A stretch of 64,000 nucleotides of DNA from Clostridia bacterium (GCA_910574835.1 CAJTDE010000025.1:1-64000), one strand, 5' to 3'. Shown: positions 7,011 to 16,004, counted from the first letter of the stretch. Notes: generated from the letters alone by a model not told the origin. Translations and numbers: made by a program.

Positions 7011-9584
7011 ATGAAAAGAGAGAATCAAGAGAAAAAAAGCAGCAGAAAAATATTAATTACTCTTATTTTAACCGTATTTCTAATCCTGGGCAGCTTCGTA
7101 TTCTTCATTGCCGCAAGAATATCACAGGAAATGTCCCAGTCCGCCATCGGAAACTTAAGCGAAAGCCTGGAGCTTCTAAAAGGCACCATAGAAGTACTGT
7201 ATCAAAGAGAGGCCGAATATCAGAAGTTGATAGCGGAGGAGCTGTCCATCATCAGCGATCCGGAAGAATTTATTCTCTCCTATGATCGAAACAGCACCCT
7301 GGTTAAAATGTCCCTCGTATTCACCGGAGAGACAGAAGGCATTTCCAACACAGGAGAACCCTTTTACCCGGAAGAGCTGGACTTTTCCAATGAGGAAACA
7401 GTCGATGATCTGCCGGTATCCGTCTCCTACATCAATGACATGGGAACCTGGGCCTATACCATAAAGTGTCCGGTTACCAAGGACGGCCGCGAAATAGCCT
7501 GGCTGTATGTGGAATACATCTATGATTCCTTTGACAAAGCCCTTCCCGACAGACTTTACAACGGAAGCGCCACTCTCTACATTATGGACGGAAAGACCGA
7601 GCGGTTCCTGCTAAAGCCAAAGGGCATAGGAGAGCGCGACGCCGGTCATCTGAATCTGCAGGATTTTTACCGTGCCAATGAAATTTTGGAAGAAGATATA
7701 CAACAAAAAGTAGCCGAAAGCATCAGTCACAACGGGAATATGATGTTCTACCACAAAATCCGGAGCAAAGATTCCCTGATCTACATGTGGGCCGTGAACG
7801 GCGGTTCCGTATACCTGATCGGCTATGTGCCGGTGGAAGCCATTCAGAGAGAAGGCAACGCCGTAAATCAGAATATTCTGATAGTGGTTATCTTTATGCT
7901 TTCCACCTTTTTCATCTGCTGCATTGTATTTTACCTCTATGAGCGGCAGCAGAATAAGTTCCGGCAGGAACGGGAGGCGGAGCGGGAGCTTCACAATGAG
8001 CAGCTGGGGCAGGCGCTGCGGGCGGCGCGGGCAGCCAACAACTCCAAAACTACCTTCCTTTCCAACATGTCACATGATATCCGCACACCCATGAACGCCA
8101 TTCTGGGCTTCACCACCCTGCTTGCCAAGGATGCCGATAATCCGGCCAAGGTACGGGAATACACCAGGAAGCTGACAGCCTCCGGTCAGCACCTTTTAAG
8201 CCTTATCAACGATGTGCTGGATGTGTCCAAGATAGAGAGCGGAAAGGCGGTGCTCACCATTGGGGAATTTCGGCTGAACAGCGTGATTTCCTCCGTGGAT
8301 GCTATTATCCGGCCGGCAGCTAAGGACAGAGGGCAGAATTTCGACATACAGGTAACGGGAATCCGCCATGAATACCTGGTGGGCGATGAAACAAGGCTGA
8401 ACCAGATTCTGATCAACCTTCTTTCCAATGCGGTGAAATACACCCAGGAGGGCGGCAGCATATGGTTACGCATTATCGGCCTGGAGCAGCGTTCCGGTCA
8501 GTATGAGCATATCCGCATTGAGGTGGAGGACAACGGCTACGGCATGACCCAGGAATATCTGCAGGTGATTTTCGACGCATTTACCAGAGCGGAGAACAGC
8601 ACCACCAATAAGGTTCAGGGTACGGGCTTGGGAATGGCCATTACGAAAAATATCGTGGAGCTTATGGGAGGAACCATCGAGGTCGCCAGCGAGGTAGATA
8701 AGGGAACCATCTTTACGGTAGACCTTGAGCTGCGCATTTCTGAGCAGGAGGAGGATTCAAGGTTCTGGAAGAATCACGGAATCAGTCAGATCCTGGTGGT
8801 GGATGACGATCCGGATGTCCGTGAGAGCATTCAGGCTCTTATGGAAGATACGGGCGTTCTGACAGATACACTGCAGGATGGCGAGGCGGCTGTGGAAGCA
8901 CTGCAAAATGCTGACTGCGGGGAAAAGTCTTACCAAATGGTTCTTCTGGATTGGAAAATGCCGGGAATCGACGGAGTTGAGACAGCCAGGCGGATCAGAA
9001 GGGAGATTGCGGAGGATATTCCCATTTTACTTCTGACTGCCTATGATTGGGATGAGATAGAGGAGGAGGCCCGGGAGGCCGGAATTGACGGATTTCTCAC
9101 CAAGCCTTTCTTTGTTTCCGCGCTTAAGGAGAAGATTCTGGAGCTTACCGTCCGGGAAGAAGAACATATCTGGAATACGGGAGAGGAATCCGGCCTGGAG
9201 GGAGAGCATTTCCTGGTAGCGGAAGACAATGAAATCAATGCCGAAATTTTGGAGGAGCTATTGAGCATTGAGGGAGCGGACTGCGAGATTTTGGAAAACG
9301 GAGAACTGGTAGTGGAACGCTTTGCCAATGCTCAGCCCGGCGAATTTGACGCAATTCTGATGGATGTGCAGATGCCGGTGATGAATGGCTATGAAGCCAC
9401 AAGACGTATTCGTGCTCTTGAACGGGAGGATGCGGCTTCCATTCCCATTGTAGCCATGACGGCAAATGCCTTTGCGGAGGATGTGAAGGAAGCTCTGAAT
9501 GCCGGTATGAACGCCCATGTATCGAAGCCGGTGGATATGGAAGTGCTGAAGAGGACGATTAAAGAGTTAAAGAGAAGAGGTTAG
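7011..9584 (+). CDS. Hybrid sensor histidine kinase with two receiver domains
   Basis: An inner-membrane phosphorelay sensor of 857 residues. It has a membrane segment near residues 14-34, an extracellular sensor region of about 245 residues, and a second membrane segment near 288-308. A coiled coil and HisKA domain follow, with phospho-acceptor His355 in SNMSHDIRTPMNAI, then an HATPase domain (NLLSNAVKY, GTGLGMAI). Two receivers close the protein, with Asp647 (LLDWKMPG) and Asp785 (MDVQMPV) as predicted phospho-sites. No output domain or HPt domain is present, so the target is elsewhere. It is followed after four bases by a solute-binding lipoprotein, which suggests that the binding protein presents a ligand to the sensor. 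A paralogue of the same architecture lies at 36933. Confidence 0.92.
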   Translation: MKRENQEKKSSRKILITLILTVFLILGSFVFFIAARISQEMSQSAIGNLSESLELLKGTIEVLYQREAEYQKLIAEELSIISDPEEFILSYDRNSTLVKMSLVFTGETEGISNTGEPFYPEELDFSNEETVDDLPVSVSYINDMGTWAYTIKCPVTKDGREIAWLYVEYIYDSFDKALPDRLYNGSATLYIMDGKTERFLLKPKGIGERDAGHLNLQDFYRANEILEEDIQQKVAESISHNGNMMFYHKIRSKDSLIYMWAVNGGSVYLIGYVPVEAIQREGNAVNQNILIVVIFMLSTFFICCIVFYLYERQQNKFRQEREAERELHNEQLGQALRAARAANNSKTTFLSNMSHDIRTPMNAILGFTTLLAKDADNPAKVREYTRKLTASGQHLLSLINDVLDVSKIESGKAVLTIGEFRLNSVISSVDAIIRPAAKDRGQNFDIQVTGIRHEYLVGDETRLNQILINLLSNAVKYTQEGGSIWLRIIGLEQRSGQYEHIRIEVEDNGYGMTQEYLQVIFDAFTRAENSTTNKVQGTGLGMAITKNIVELMGGTIEVASEVDKGTIFTVDLELRISEQEEDSRFWKNHGISQILVVDDDPDVRESIQALMEDTGVLTDTLQDGEAAVEALQNADCGEKSYQMVLLDWKMPGIDGVETARRIRREIAEDIPILLLTAYDWDEIEEEAREAGIDGFLTKPFFVSALKEKILELTVREEEHIWNTGEESGLEGEHFLVAEDNEINAEILEELLSIEGADCEILENGELVVERFANAQPGEFDAILMDVQMPVMNGYEATRRIRALEREDAASIPIVAMTANAFAEDVKEALNAGMNAHVSKPVDMEVLKRTIKELKRRG

Positions 9585-9588
9585 TTTC

Positions 9589-10890
9589 ATGATAAGGGAT
9601 ATTAAGAGAGGTCTGAGTCTGTTTTTGGCGGGGCTGCTGCTTGTGGGTGCGGCTGCCTGCAAGAGCAATGAGAACGGTATGGTGAATCTGGCAGATGACG
9701 AGAAGGAGGAAACGAAGGTGGTGAACCTGTTCGGTCCGATGGAGAAGTCCAATCCGGATGCGGATAATACTGCCAGGAGCGCTCATGATCTGACGGTGAT
9801 GATGGCGGAGGAGCGGTTGGGGATTACGCTGGAATATCGGACTTATACGGCGGAAGATTATCAAGATAAGACTTATGATGATGTAACTTTGGCCAGGGCG
9901 CGCAGCGATATGGATGATGTTTACCTCTTGAATCCGGATACGATTCAGATTCTCGGTGCGGAAGAGAAGCTTGTGGATCTGTCCTGCCTTGAGAGCGCGG
10001 CCAACCTGCGGGAAGTTGTGAAAGTGTCTAATACGGTGGACGGAAAGCTGGTTGCAATCCCTCAGGAGGTTGTGGTTTACGGGCTTTTTGTGAATCAGGA
10101 TATGTTTGACGAGTATGAATTGGAGCTTCCGGATACCCCGGAGGAATTTTTGGAGTGCTGCCGGGTTTTTAAGGAGAATGGGATAGAGACTCCGGTGGGA
10201 GCCAATCGCTGGTGGCTGGAGAATTTTGTATTTGCCCAGGCTTATGCGGATCTGTATAACGGGGAAAATACGCAAAAGGAGATTGCGGCTCTTAACAGCG
10301 GAGAGGCCAAGTACAGCGATTATATGCGTGAGGGATTTGAGTTTGTAAAAACGTTGATTGATTTGGGGTATGTGGATGCCAAGAAGGCTTTGACGTATGA
10401 GGCGATTGAGGGGGAGGGGCCGGATTTTCTGGCTCAGAAAACTCCGATTGTGATGGCGTACTGGGGAGCGGCCAATACGGAGACGGCTTACGGGAAGACG
10501 GATTTTAATATGCAGGTGATTGGATTTCCGAGCCATCGGGGACAGATGCCGGTGGTGTCTATGTCGGGATTTGGGGTTTGTGTGAATGCGGAGCACTTGG
10601 AGGATACGCTTGCGGTGCTGGATATTATGCTTTCGGATGAGGCTCTTCAGATTTATGCGGAGACGAACAGGGTGATCTCGCCTTCCAAGAATGTGGAGGT
10701 GGAGTGTGTGGATGCTTTGAAACCGCTGAATGAATTGGTGAATGACGGGGTTTTTGTGCTGGGGTCCAATGCGGGGATGAAGCTGGAACAGTGGGGGAAT
10801 ACTTGTTTGGTAGTGCGGGAGCTTTTGGAGGGAGCTTCGGTGGAGGAGTGTTTGGGGAGGTTGGATCAGATGCAGGCGGATGCAAAATAA
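9589..10890 (+). CDS. Extracellular solute-binding lipoprotein (family 1 type)
   Basis: A 433-residue ABC-type binding protein with a lipoprotein signal peptide (lipidated Cys24 in VGAAACKS). It has the two-lobe layout of the family 1 sugar-type binding proteins, for example VDGKLVAIPQEVVVYGLFVN for the hinge region and AETNRVISPSKNV near the C terminus. It would be anchored to the outer face of the membrane. No permease or ATPase gene is linked; instead it is four bases downstream of a hybrid kinase. It may therefore be a sensory co-receptor rather than a transporter part. The 3' end is very G-rich and C-poor (42 G, 9 C in 10801-10900). Its stop lies within a near duplicate of the family 3 repeat border, GATGCAAAATAAG. 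Confidence 0.88.
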   Translation: MIRDIKRGLSLFLAGLLLVGAAACKSNENGMVNLADDEKEETKVVNLFGPMEKSNPDADNTARSAHDLTVMMAEERLGITLEYRTYTAEDYQDKTYDDVTLARARSDMDDVYLLNPDTIQILGAEEKLVDLSCLESAANLREVVKVSNTVDGKLVAIPQEVVVYGLFVNQDMFDEYELELPDTPEEFLECCRVFKENGIETPVGANRWWLENFVFAQAYADLYNGENTQKEIAALNSGEAKYSDYMREGFEFVKTLIDLGYVDAKKALTYEAIEGEGPDFLAQKTPIVMAYWGAANTETAYGKTDFNMQVIGFPSHRGQMPVVSMSGFGVCVNAEHLEDTLAVLDIMLSDEALQIYAETNRVISPSKNVEVECVDALKPLNELVNDGVFVLGSNAGMKLEQWGNTCLVVRELLEGASVEECLGRLDQMQADAK

Positions 10891-10905
10891 GTTGGTAGAA
10901 CGGAC

Positions 10906-11107
10906 GCAAAATAAGCCGGCAGACTTTTCCATATCCCGTGTTCGGACGGTTCTCGCACACCTGTCTGCTCTTGGAGGACTAACGTGGTGGAGGTTTTGAC
11001 AGGCTTTCGCCTGTTGGATGGTTTGAACGTTAGTCCGCCAATATCAGACAGGCGTGCGAGAACAGCCGGACACTGGGATACCGGAAAAGTCTGCCGGCTT
11101 ATTTTGC
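10906..11107. repeat. Family 3 long palindrome, locus 2
   Basis: Imperfect arms of about 80 bases run from GCAAAATAAGCCGGC at 10906 to GCCGGCTTATTTTGC ending at 11107. The loop contains a small secondary hairpin (ACAGG/CCTGT). The two arms differ: the left carries GTGTTCGGACGGTTC and the right carries GAACAGCCGGACAC, so orientation can be read. It lies between convergent genes. Both flanks are G-rich on the plus strand (11111-11200: 33 G, 4 C). Confidence 0.9.
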
Positions 11108-11178
11108 TGGTGGTTGAGGGTGCATTTTATTTTTTTTGTGGTTTGGGGATAAGGGGTGTTTAGCTCTGGTGGGAATTG

Positions 11179-11844
11179 TTAAAGGGTTTTTAGGTATGGC
11201 AGGGCGTCTGTAAGGTGATGAATTACTTTGTATTCTAAATCTTGTTTTCTTTGTTTTCGATCTATTAGAATGGGAGTGATGCCTGCTGCTGATGCTCCGG
11301 TTACATCTGATATGACGGAGTCTCCTATATGAACTACTTCTTTTGGGCTGAGGCCGCTTTGTTTCAGTGCGTAGGAAAATACTTCTTTGTGGGGCTTATA
11401 TGCCCGAACGGTTTCTCCGGAAATGATTCCTGCGGCTTTTAAATGATTGTGTTTTAGGCATTTTTCTACGTAACAGGTTCCGTTATTTGTGATTATATAG
11501 ATGGGAAGTGTGCATTGTTCAAAAAAATCTTTTGCATCGTCGAAAAGAGGTGCGTATGCCCAGAAACGCTGAAAGAGCTTGTGCAGCTCTGAAAAATTAT
11601 CGGTGAGGCCGACTTCGCGGCCCAGCTTTTCCAGCAGATGGACTACAATTTCATCTTCTGTCATAAAGGTATCTCCGCAGCTTTTTTCTTCCATTGTTTT
11701 TAACAGGCTCCACCAGAGTTTTATGGTTTCTTCTGCTGTTTCTATGCGGCTGTTTTTCCATATGCGGGAAACAATTTTTTCTAAATCTTCCCCTTTTTCC
11801 TGAATGATTGTGCCTGTATAATCCAGAAAGACTGCTTTTATCAT
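11179..11844 (-). CDS. HAD family hydrolase
   Basis: A 221-residue soluble haloacid dehalogenase-like hydrolase. Motif I is FLDYTGTI with nucleophile Asp8; the usual DxD reads DYT here, so the second aspartate position is replaced by Thr. Motif II is YIITNNG, motif III is the Lys in AYKPHKEVF, and motif IV is HIGDSVISDV. The loss of the second Asp of motif I is typical of dehalogenase-type rather than phosphatase-type members, although the rest resembles phosphoglycolate phosphatase-like proteins. The substrate is unknown. The neighbours are unrelated small genes on the same strand. Confidence 0.85.
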   Translation of the reverse strand: MIKAVFLDYTGTIIQEKGEDLEKIVSRIWKNSRIETAEETIKLWWSLLKTMEEKSCGDTFMTEDEIVVHLLEKLGREVGLTDNFSELHKLFQRFWAYAPLFDDAKDFFEQCTLPIYIITNNGTCYVEKCLKHNHLKAAGIISGETVRAYKPHKEVFSYALKQSGLSPKEVVHIGDSVISDVTGASAAGITPILIDRKQRKQDLEYKVIHHLTDALPYLKTL

Positions 11845-11914
11845 AGTTTTGAACCTCCGTATTTGATTGGTGTACTAAAAAACATATATGTTTTAATGTA
11901 TTTTGGTGTGATTT

Positions 11915-12316
11915 TCAATTATTAATCCTGGGGATTTCTTTTTTTCCAAAATATTGCGTCAGTATTAAGAGCAGTGAGGTGCAGGCCAGCAGGCCGTCTA
12001 TGATCCCGAAGGGCAGTAAAAACATCATGAGTGATATTGTGACGATGCAGTTTATAACGGATAGGACGAGGCCCCATAGTCTGTTTTTCAGCAGCCCGAT
12101 TGCGCCGGTGATTCGAACGATTCCGTAAATTCCGCCTGTGAGGACGACCAGGTTAAGATTTTGCTGCAGATAGGGGAGCTTAAAGGCAAAATATTCTGTT
12201 AGGTCTATTTGATTGTTTTTACTTATTATGAGGGGAATGACAGATAATGCGCCCAGTAATTCCATGAAGGCGCCGTGCAGGATCATTAGTATGGATGCGA
12301 TTTTATAGTTTCTCAT
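11915..12316 (-). CDS. Small four-helix membrane protein, unknown function
   Basis: A 133-residue integral membrane protein with about four hydrophobic helices (near residues 7-28, 45-65, 70-90 and 95-120). It has short loops and a basic C terminus (FGKKEIPRINN). I do not recognise a family with confidence; the pattern resembles DoxX/DUF4345-like small membrane proteins. It is transcribed with, but not tightly coupled to, the HAD gene downstream. Confidence 0.7.
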   Translation of the reverse strand: MRNYKIASILMILHGAFMELLGALSVIPLIISKNNQIDLTEYFAFKLPYLQQNLNLVVLTGGIYGIVRITGAIGLLKNRLWGLVLSVINCIVTISLMMFLLPFGIIDGLLACTSLLLILTQYFGKKEIPRINN

Positions 12317-12361
12317 GGGAAATGTTATACCTCGCTTTCAAATTTTTTGTATGAACGGGAT

Positions 12362-12427
12362 TTTCCGGTTCCCCGGTCTGCTGCACCCTATGATGTCGTC
12401 GGGGCGCAGCGGAACCGGGAGAATCGG
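12362..12427 (-). terminator. Probable terminator of the 12432 lipoprotein gene
   Basis: On the minus strand TCTCCCGGTTCCGCTGC pairs imperfectly with GCAGCAGACCGGGGAACCGG, starting five bases past the stop codon. The T run is short, so this is moderate support. Confidence 0.5.
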
Positions 12428-12431
12428 AGTT

Positions 12432-13568
12432 TCAATTGTGATATAAAATCTCCTTTACACCGCCGTCAATGTAGAGGTATAGGATGTGTATTTTGCTGAG
12501 ATCAAGCTCTCCCTGCCAGTAATCATCCGTGTAATCGGAGGCGTAACCATCCGGCACAACGCCGGCGGGATAAACCGTATAAACTGCGGGGCAGCCGCTG
12601 AATGTAATTTCAATGGAACCATCCTCGTTTTGGAGGATTTGGGAGGGTTCCAGGCCGTTGCCGTCTATCGGACCCCAACTGGTTCCTCCACCGGTAACCA
12701 TTCCGCTCTCATCCAATGTGATATCACGCAGCCGTTCACCGCCGCCATACCAGTTATGGAAGTTTTCGTAAGGTGTATAAGTCCCGGTGTAACCGGCCAA
12801 CAGGCCGGTGTTTTTATTCTCTGTCTGTGTCTTCGGCTGTGTTTCCGGCTGAAGATAGCTGTTCAGATAGCTCAAATCGGTGATGCCATGCCAGTCGATT
12901 ATCAGAGAGGTAATCTGATTCAGTGTCACATTTGTTTCATCAAAGATAGAGCCGTCAAAAAGCGTCTCTGATTGGAGCTTGCCTTCCTCTGCGGTTACTT
13001 TCACGATAGTACCGTCGCCGGTTCCGCTGGACCAGGATGTTTCCAAAATGCCCACTCCGTCCCCGGGCACGGTCAGGCTTCGGCGGTAGCCGGTTCCCAC
13101 GCCCTCCTCCAACAGTCCTTCCAGCCGGACCGCAGTCCCGCGGCCGGGGTCGTACTGAAAGACAACGGCGCTGCATATAACGTCCCCCCATTTGCTGCTG
13201 ACGGTTTCCTTTCTCAAGACCAATGCTGGAATCTGATGCTCCTGCTGCATTGGGATCAGTGCATAGGTATAGTTTATCACGGGTACATCGTTGCCGATAT
13301 ACTCGTCGGTAAAATATGTATCGGCCTGTTGGACGAGCGTGCGGTATGCTGTCAGGGCATCGGTCGCAGGCTCCGGCTTTGGAGGATTCAGCACGTCGAT
13401 GCCGGAGGCGCTCGGAACGGACTTGCTGTCTCCGACGGACACGCTCATGGAACCGCCGGTTTTTGTCAGTTTCATGGTGGCGGACTGTGAATTGCCGCAG
13501 GCGGAGAGGCCAATTGCCAAAGCCAGTGCCAGCGCAGTCAGGCTGAGGTGTAATATTTGATATTTCAT
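12432..13568 (-). CDS. Secreted lipoprotein, unknown function
   Basis: A 378-residue protein with a signal peptide and lipobox LSAC (lipidated Cys24). A low-complexity Ser/Thr linker follows, then two extracellular parts: residues about 60-230 (start TAYRTLVQQADTYF) and about 250-378, which begins with a GYTGTYTPY segment and is rich in aromatic residues. The segment near 140-160 (VICSAVVFQYDPG) resembles secreted domains of Firmicutes of unknown role. It should be anchored outside the membrane. The gene is monocistronic with a 3' hairpin. Confidence 0.75.
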   Translation of the reverse strand: MKYQILHLSLTALALALAIGLSACGNSQSATMKLTKTGGSMSVSVGDSKSVPSASGIDVLNPPKPEPATDALTAYRTLVQQADTYFTDEYIGNDVPVINYTYALIPMQQEHQIPALVLRKETVSSKWGDVICSAVVFQYDPGRGTAVRLEGLLEEGVGTGYRRSLTVPGDGVGILETSWSSGTGDGTIVKVTAEEGKLQSETLFDGSIFDETNVTLNQITSLIIDWHGITDLSYLNSYLQPETQPKTQTENKNTGLLAGYTGTYTPYENFHNWYGGGERLRDITLDESGMVTGGGTSWGPIDGNGLEPSQILQNEDGSIEITFSGCPAVYTVYPAGVVPDGYASDYTDDYWQGELDLSKIHILYLYIDGGVKEILYHN

Positions 13569-14042
13569 GTCTTTGTTTGCTTTCTGTTGCAGAAACTGTC
13601 AGAGTTTCCCCATTATTGTTACTGTGGCTTCGTAAGCATTAACACGCTTTGCAGGTTTACAAGGAATCCATCAGGCAGAGCTTTGCCCCTCTGTTCTGAT
13701 GACTGCTGCACTGAAATCGCAAAAAGATGCAATTTCTCGTTGAAAAAGTAGGAATTTTCACACGAGAGATACGGAAATATCTTGCAAAACAGCGGTATAT
13801 AAACAGTACCCTTTTTTCAGATAGCTTATTTTAGGTTTATTTAACACTTATTTCATACCAAAGTACAAATGCAAAAACACTCTGTAAATGTTATAATTAA
13901 GTTACCATAAACAATAAAACAAATGATGAGTATTTTTGCCTGATTCATTATAACAGATTCGGGGATGAAATGAAAAGGAATTTAATAAATATTTGGTATA
14001 TGTTTGGTATATGGTATATTTATCCGTTGAGGTGATTATTGT
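13569..14042. other. Intergenic stretch without a recognisable gene
   Basis: AT-rich DNA between the divergent 12432 and 14291 genes. It should hold the promoter of the lipoprotein gene. Apart from the coding-like relic that follows at 14043, I see no gene, repeat or clear operator. Confidence 0.5.
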
Positions 14043-14180
14043 GCGGAATATTACGTCAAAATCCAGGAACTCAGAGTCTTTGACATTACCAAATCTTATA
14101 CCGACGCCCAGGGCAGGAACACTTCTGCTATCATCAGAAAATCAGGAACTTCGGCTGAACTCTCAAAACGTTTTGATATA
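14043..14180 (+). pseudogene. Possible transposase N-terminal remnant
   Basis: One frame reads EYYVKIQELRVFDITKSY and continues to KRFDIN before a stop. The composition and the pattern (YYVKIQE, charged 'Y-D-G-R-TS' stretch, then a 'G-AEL' segment) look like the start of IS1634/IS4-type transposases of Clostridia. There is no good start codon, and the frame is only about 45 codons long. This is a weak similarity judged by memory. Confidence 0.3.
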
Positions 14181-14290
14181 AACTGAGGCGACATTATGGT
14201 GAAGCAGTCTTCATTTGGATTGTAAAGACAGAAAGAAAATGATAATATTTAAATAAGAAAGAACAGCATTGAACTCGGAGCAAGACAGTG

Positions 14291-14632
14291 ATGAAAAGAT
14301 GTAAGTATTGCGGCAAACAGATAGAGGACAGTTTTGAATTTTGCAAAAGCAAATGTAAAGAGAACTATAAAAAAGCAGGAGAGTGCGACAGCCGAAAAAT
14401 GAAATACTTTATAAGCGGAATGGCGCTTGGCTTTCTGGTCCTGTTTTGCGGTGTTTGCGCAGGCAGCAATACTATAATGGGGACGGGGATTGTCCTTATG
14501 GGCATTATGGTTATTTTACTGCCCTTTACAACACCGGAAACAAATGCGCTGCTGGGATATCAAAGAGCAAGAACAGCAGGGAGAACATTAGGAATATTAT
14601 TGCTAATAGCCGGAATCTTTGCTTTATATTGA
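14291..14632 (+). CDS. Small membrane protein with N-terminal zinc-ribbon-like motif
   Basis: A 113-residue protein. The N terminus has CKYCGKQIEDSFEFCKSKC, a four-cysteine arrangement of the FYVE/zinc-ribbon kind found in Firmicutes membrane proteins. Two hydrophobic segments (about 40-60 and 65-83) and a third near the C terminus follow. The function is unknown. The GTG at 14288 and ATG at 14291 are both possible starts. It is followed closely by the DUF3781 gene, and the two may be co-transcribed. Confidence 0.7.
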   Translation: MKRCKYCGKQIEDSFEFCKSKCKENYKKAGECDSRKMKYFISGMALGFLVLFCGVCAGSNTIMGTGIVLMGIMVILLPFTTPETNALLGYQRARTAGRTLGILLLIAGIFALY

Positions 14633-14657
14633 AAAAGGCAAAAAGGAGAGTAAGAGG

Positions 14658-14933
14658 ATGACAGACAAGAAAGTACTGCTTGACAATATAGATAAAATCC
14701 ACACAACCGAGCTAGGCGTGGAACGCATAAAAAGAAACTTAAAATTAGGGACCATAGACGTAGTGGAATATTGTAAAAGCAAGATTGCGAATAAAAACTG
14801 CCGCATCTATCAACAAGGGAAAAATTGGTACTGCGAAATAGATGATATAAAAATAACAATCAACGCCCACAGCTACACCATAATAACAGCCCACATGGAC
14901 AACAATACACACCCCCAACTCACAGCAAAATAA
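14658..14933 (+). CDS. DUF3781 family protein
   Basis: A 91-residue soluble protein. The segments LLDNIDKIHTTELGVERIKR, DVVEYCKSKI and ITINAHSYTIITAH match the DUF3781 pattern as I remember it; the biochemical role is unknown. The ATG at 14658 follows AGGAGAGTAAGAGG. The last codons and the stop lie inside the family 3 palindrome: GCAAAATAA supplies Ala-Lys-stop. So the repeat has set the C terminus of this protein. The 3' end is strongly C-rich (28 C, 5 G in 14851-14924). Confidence 0.8.
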   Translation: MTDKKVLLDNIDKIHTTELGVERIKRNLKLGTIDVVEYCKSKIANKNCRIYQQGKNWYCEIDDIKITINAHSYTIITAHMDNNTHPQLTAK

Positions 14934-15125
14934 GCCGGCAGACTTTTCCAGTATCCCAGTGTCCGGCTGTTCACGCACGCCTGTCTGATATTGGCGGACA
15001 AACGCTCCAAGCTAAAAAAGGGGCAAAGCCCACAAAAACAAAAAAGCGTTTGTCCACCAAGAGCAGACCGGTGTGCGTGAACCGTCCGAACACGGGATAT
15101 GGAAAAGTCTGCCGGCTTATTTTGC
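14925..15125. repeat. Family 3 long palindrome, locus 3 (inverted relative to locus 2)
   Basis: Arms of about 80 bases run from GCAAAATAAGCCGGC at 14925 to GCCGGCTTATTTTGC ending at 15125. Here the left arm carries GTGTCCGGCTGTTC and the right arm carries GAACCGTCCGAACAC, the reverse of locus 2. The loop holds GGGC/GCCC. It lies between the convergent DUF3781 and treR genes. Both flanks are C-rich on the plus strand (15131-15220: 37 C, 12 G), again the reverse of locus 2. Confidence 0.9.
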
Positions 15126-15133
15126 GTCCGTCC

Positions 15134-15862
15134 TCACCCTTTACGCACCGCAACCTCCTGAAACCGAAAATAATCCGGCCGATGCCGCGACTGTGTAAAC
15201 TCAAACATCACCCCATCCCCATTATAAGTATAGCTGGTAACCACCGCCATACAATTATAATCTTCCACATTCAGCTCCAAATATTTCTCATCAATCTCCG
15301 TAATCTTCTCCACCGTCATAATACGCCTGCTGTTCACAATCGACATCCGAAGCGTCCCTTCCAGATAATCATAAATAGACCCCTCCGCAATCTCTTTGGT
15401 AAGCCCCCGCGCACACTCCTTCAGAAAATAATTATGATTCAAAATCAATGGCTTCTCATCCAAAAAATGAAGCCTCTGCAGATAATAAATCTCTCCCCCA
15501 ACCGGAAACCCGGTCTTAGCCGAGAGCGCCTCATCCGCAGTCAGTTCCATAAAAAGCAAAACCTGCGTGCGGTAAGACTGTCCGTTCCGAAGAGCAGACT
15601 CCCGGAAGCTCTCAATCTCCCCAATAGCAAAAGACGTCTGTTCCACAGGCTGATAAATATTGCGGACACCCTTCCCCTGCATTGTCTGTACATACCCATC
15701 CGATACCAACCGGCTGACAGCACGGCGAAGCGTATTCCTGGAGCAATTGTAAGTTTGAATCAAGGTATTTTCAGAGGGAAGAAGCTCCCGATAGGCAAAT
15801 TCATCCGCCTCAATTCTTCGTTTTAAATCCCTGTAAATAGACTCATAAATACTTTTCGGCAT
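15134..15862 (-). CDS. treR: Trehalose operon repressor, GntR/HutC family
   Basis: A 242-residue transcription factor. The N-terminal winged helix (residues about 1-70) contains ELLPSENTLIQTYNCSRNTLRRAVSRL, the GntR DNA-reading helix. A UTRA effector domain follows (about 90-235), expected to bind trehalose-6-phosphate. It is divergent from treB and treC, and three copies of a TTTAAAC palindrome lie between them, which fits a TreR regulon. The start at 15862 has AGGAGGC close upstream on the minus strand. Its 3' end abuts the family 3 palindrome. Confidence 0.92.
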   Translation of the reverse strand: MPKSIYESIYRDLKRRIEADEFAYRELLPSENTLIQTYNCSRNTLRRAVSRLVSDGYVQTMQGKGVRNIYQPVEQTSFAIGEIESFRESALRNGQSYRTQVLLFMELTADEALSAKTGFPVGGEIYYLQRLHFLDEKPLILNHNYFLKECARGLTKEIAEGSIYDYLEGTLRMSIVNSRRIMTVEKITEIDEKYLELNVEDYNCMAVVTSYTYNGDGVMFEFTQSRHRPDYFRFQEVAVRKG

Positions 15863-15937
15863 AAGCGCCTCCTTATTACCCTTTGTCCTGTCTCTTATTA
15901 TAAAACGGCCGTTTCAAAAGTTCAAGAAAAAACATAA

Positions 15938-15953
15938 ACTTGTTTAAACAAAT
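15938..15953. promoter_or_regulatory. TreR operator-like palindrome 1
   Basis: ACTTGTTTAAACAAAT, nearest to treR, so it may mediate autoregulation. The shared core is TTTAAAC flanked by TG/CA. Confidence 0.75.
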
Positions 15954-15966
15954 TTTGAAAAAGCGC

Positions 15967-15995
15967 TTGACATGTTTAAACAAGTATGATATAAA
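15967..15995 (+). promoter_or_regulatory. treB promoter
   Basis: TTGACA at 15967-15972 and TATAAA at 15990-15995, 17 bases apart. Operator 2 covers the -35 region and spacer, and operator 3 lies just past the expected start site, so repressor binding would block transcription. An AAAGCGCTTGACA segment at the -35 looks like half of a CcpA cre site; that part is weak. Confidence 0.75.
15970..15985. promoter_or_regulatory. TreR operator-like palindrome 2
   Basis: ACATGTTTAAACAAGT overlaps the -35 element and spacer of the treB promoter. Confidence 0.8.
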
Positions 15996-16004
15996 TATAG
16001 CATA

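Noticed and set aside
7611-7994. Antisense open frame within the hybrid kinase gene
   Set aside because: It is a shadow of the kinase coding sequence and has no start signals.
9559-10932. Long minus-strand frame of 457 codons opposite the solute-binding protein
   Set aside because: It arises because the coding strand is C-poor, so stop codons are rare in antisense. The product is a low-complexity His/Arg/Pro-rich sequence.
15050-15826. Long plus-strand frame opposite treR starting inside the palindrome
   Set aside because: It is antisense to a clear GntR/UTRA regulator, and its length comes from C-rich skewed codons.
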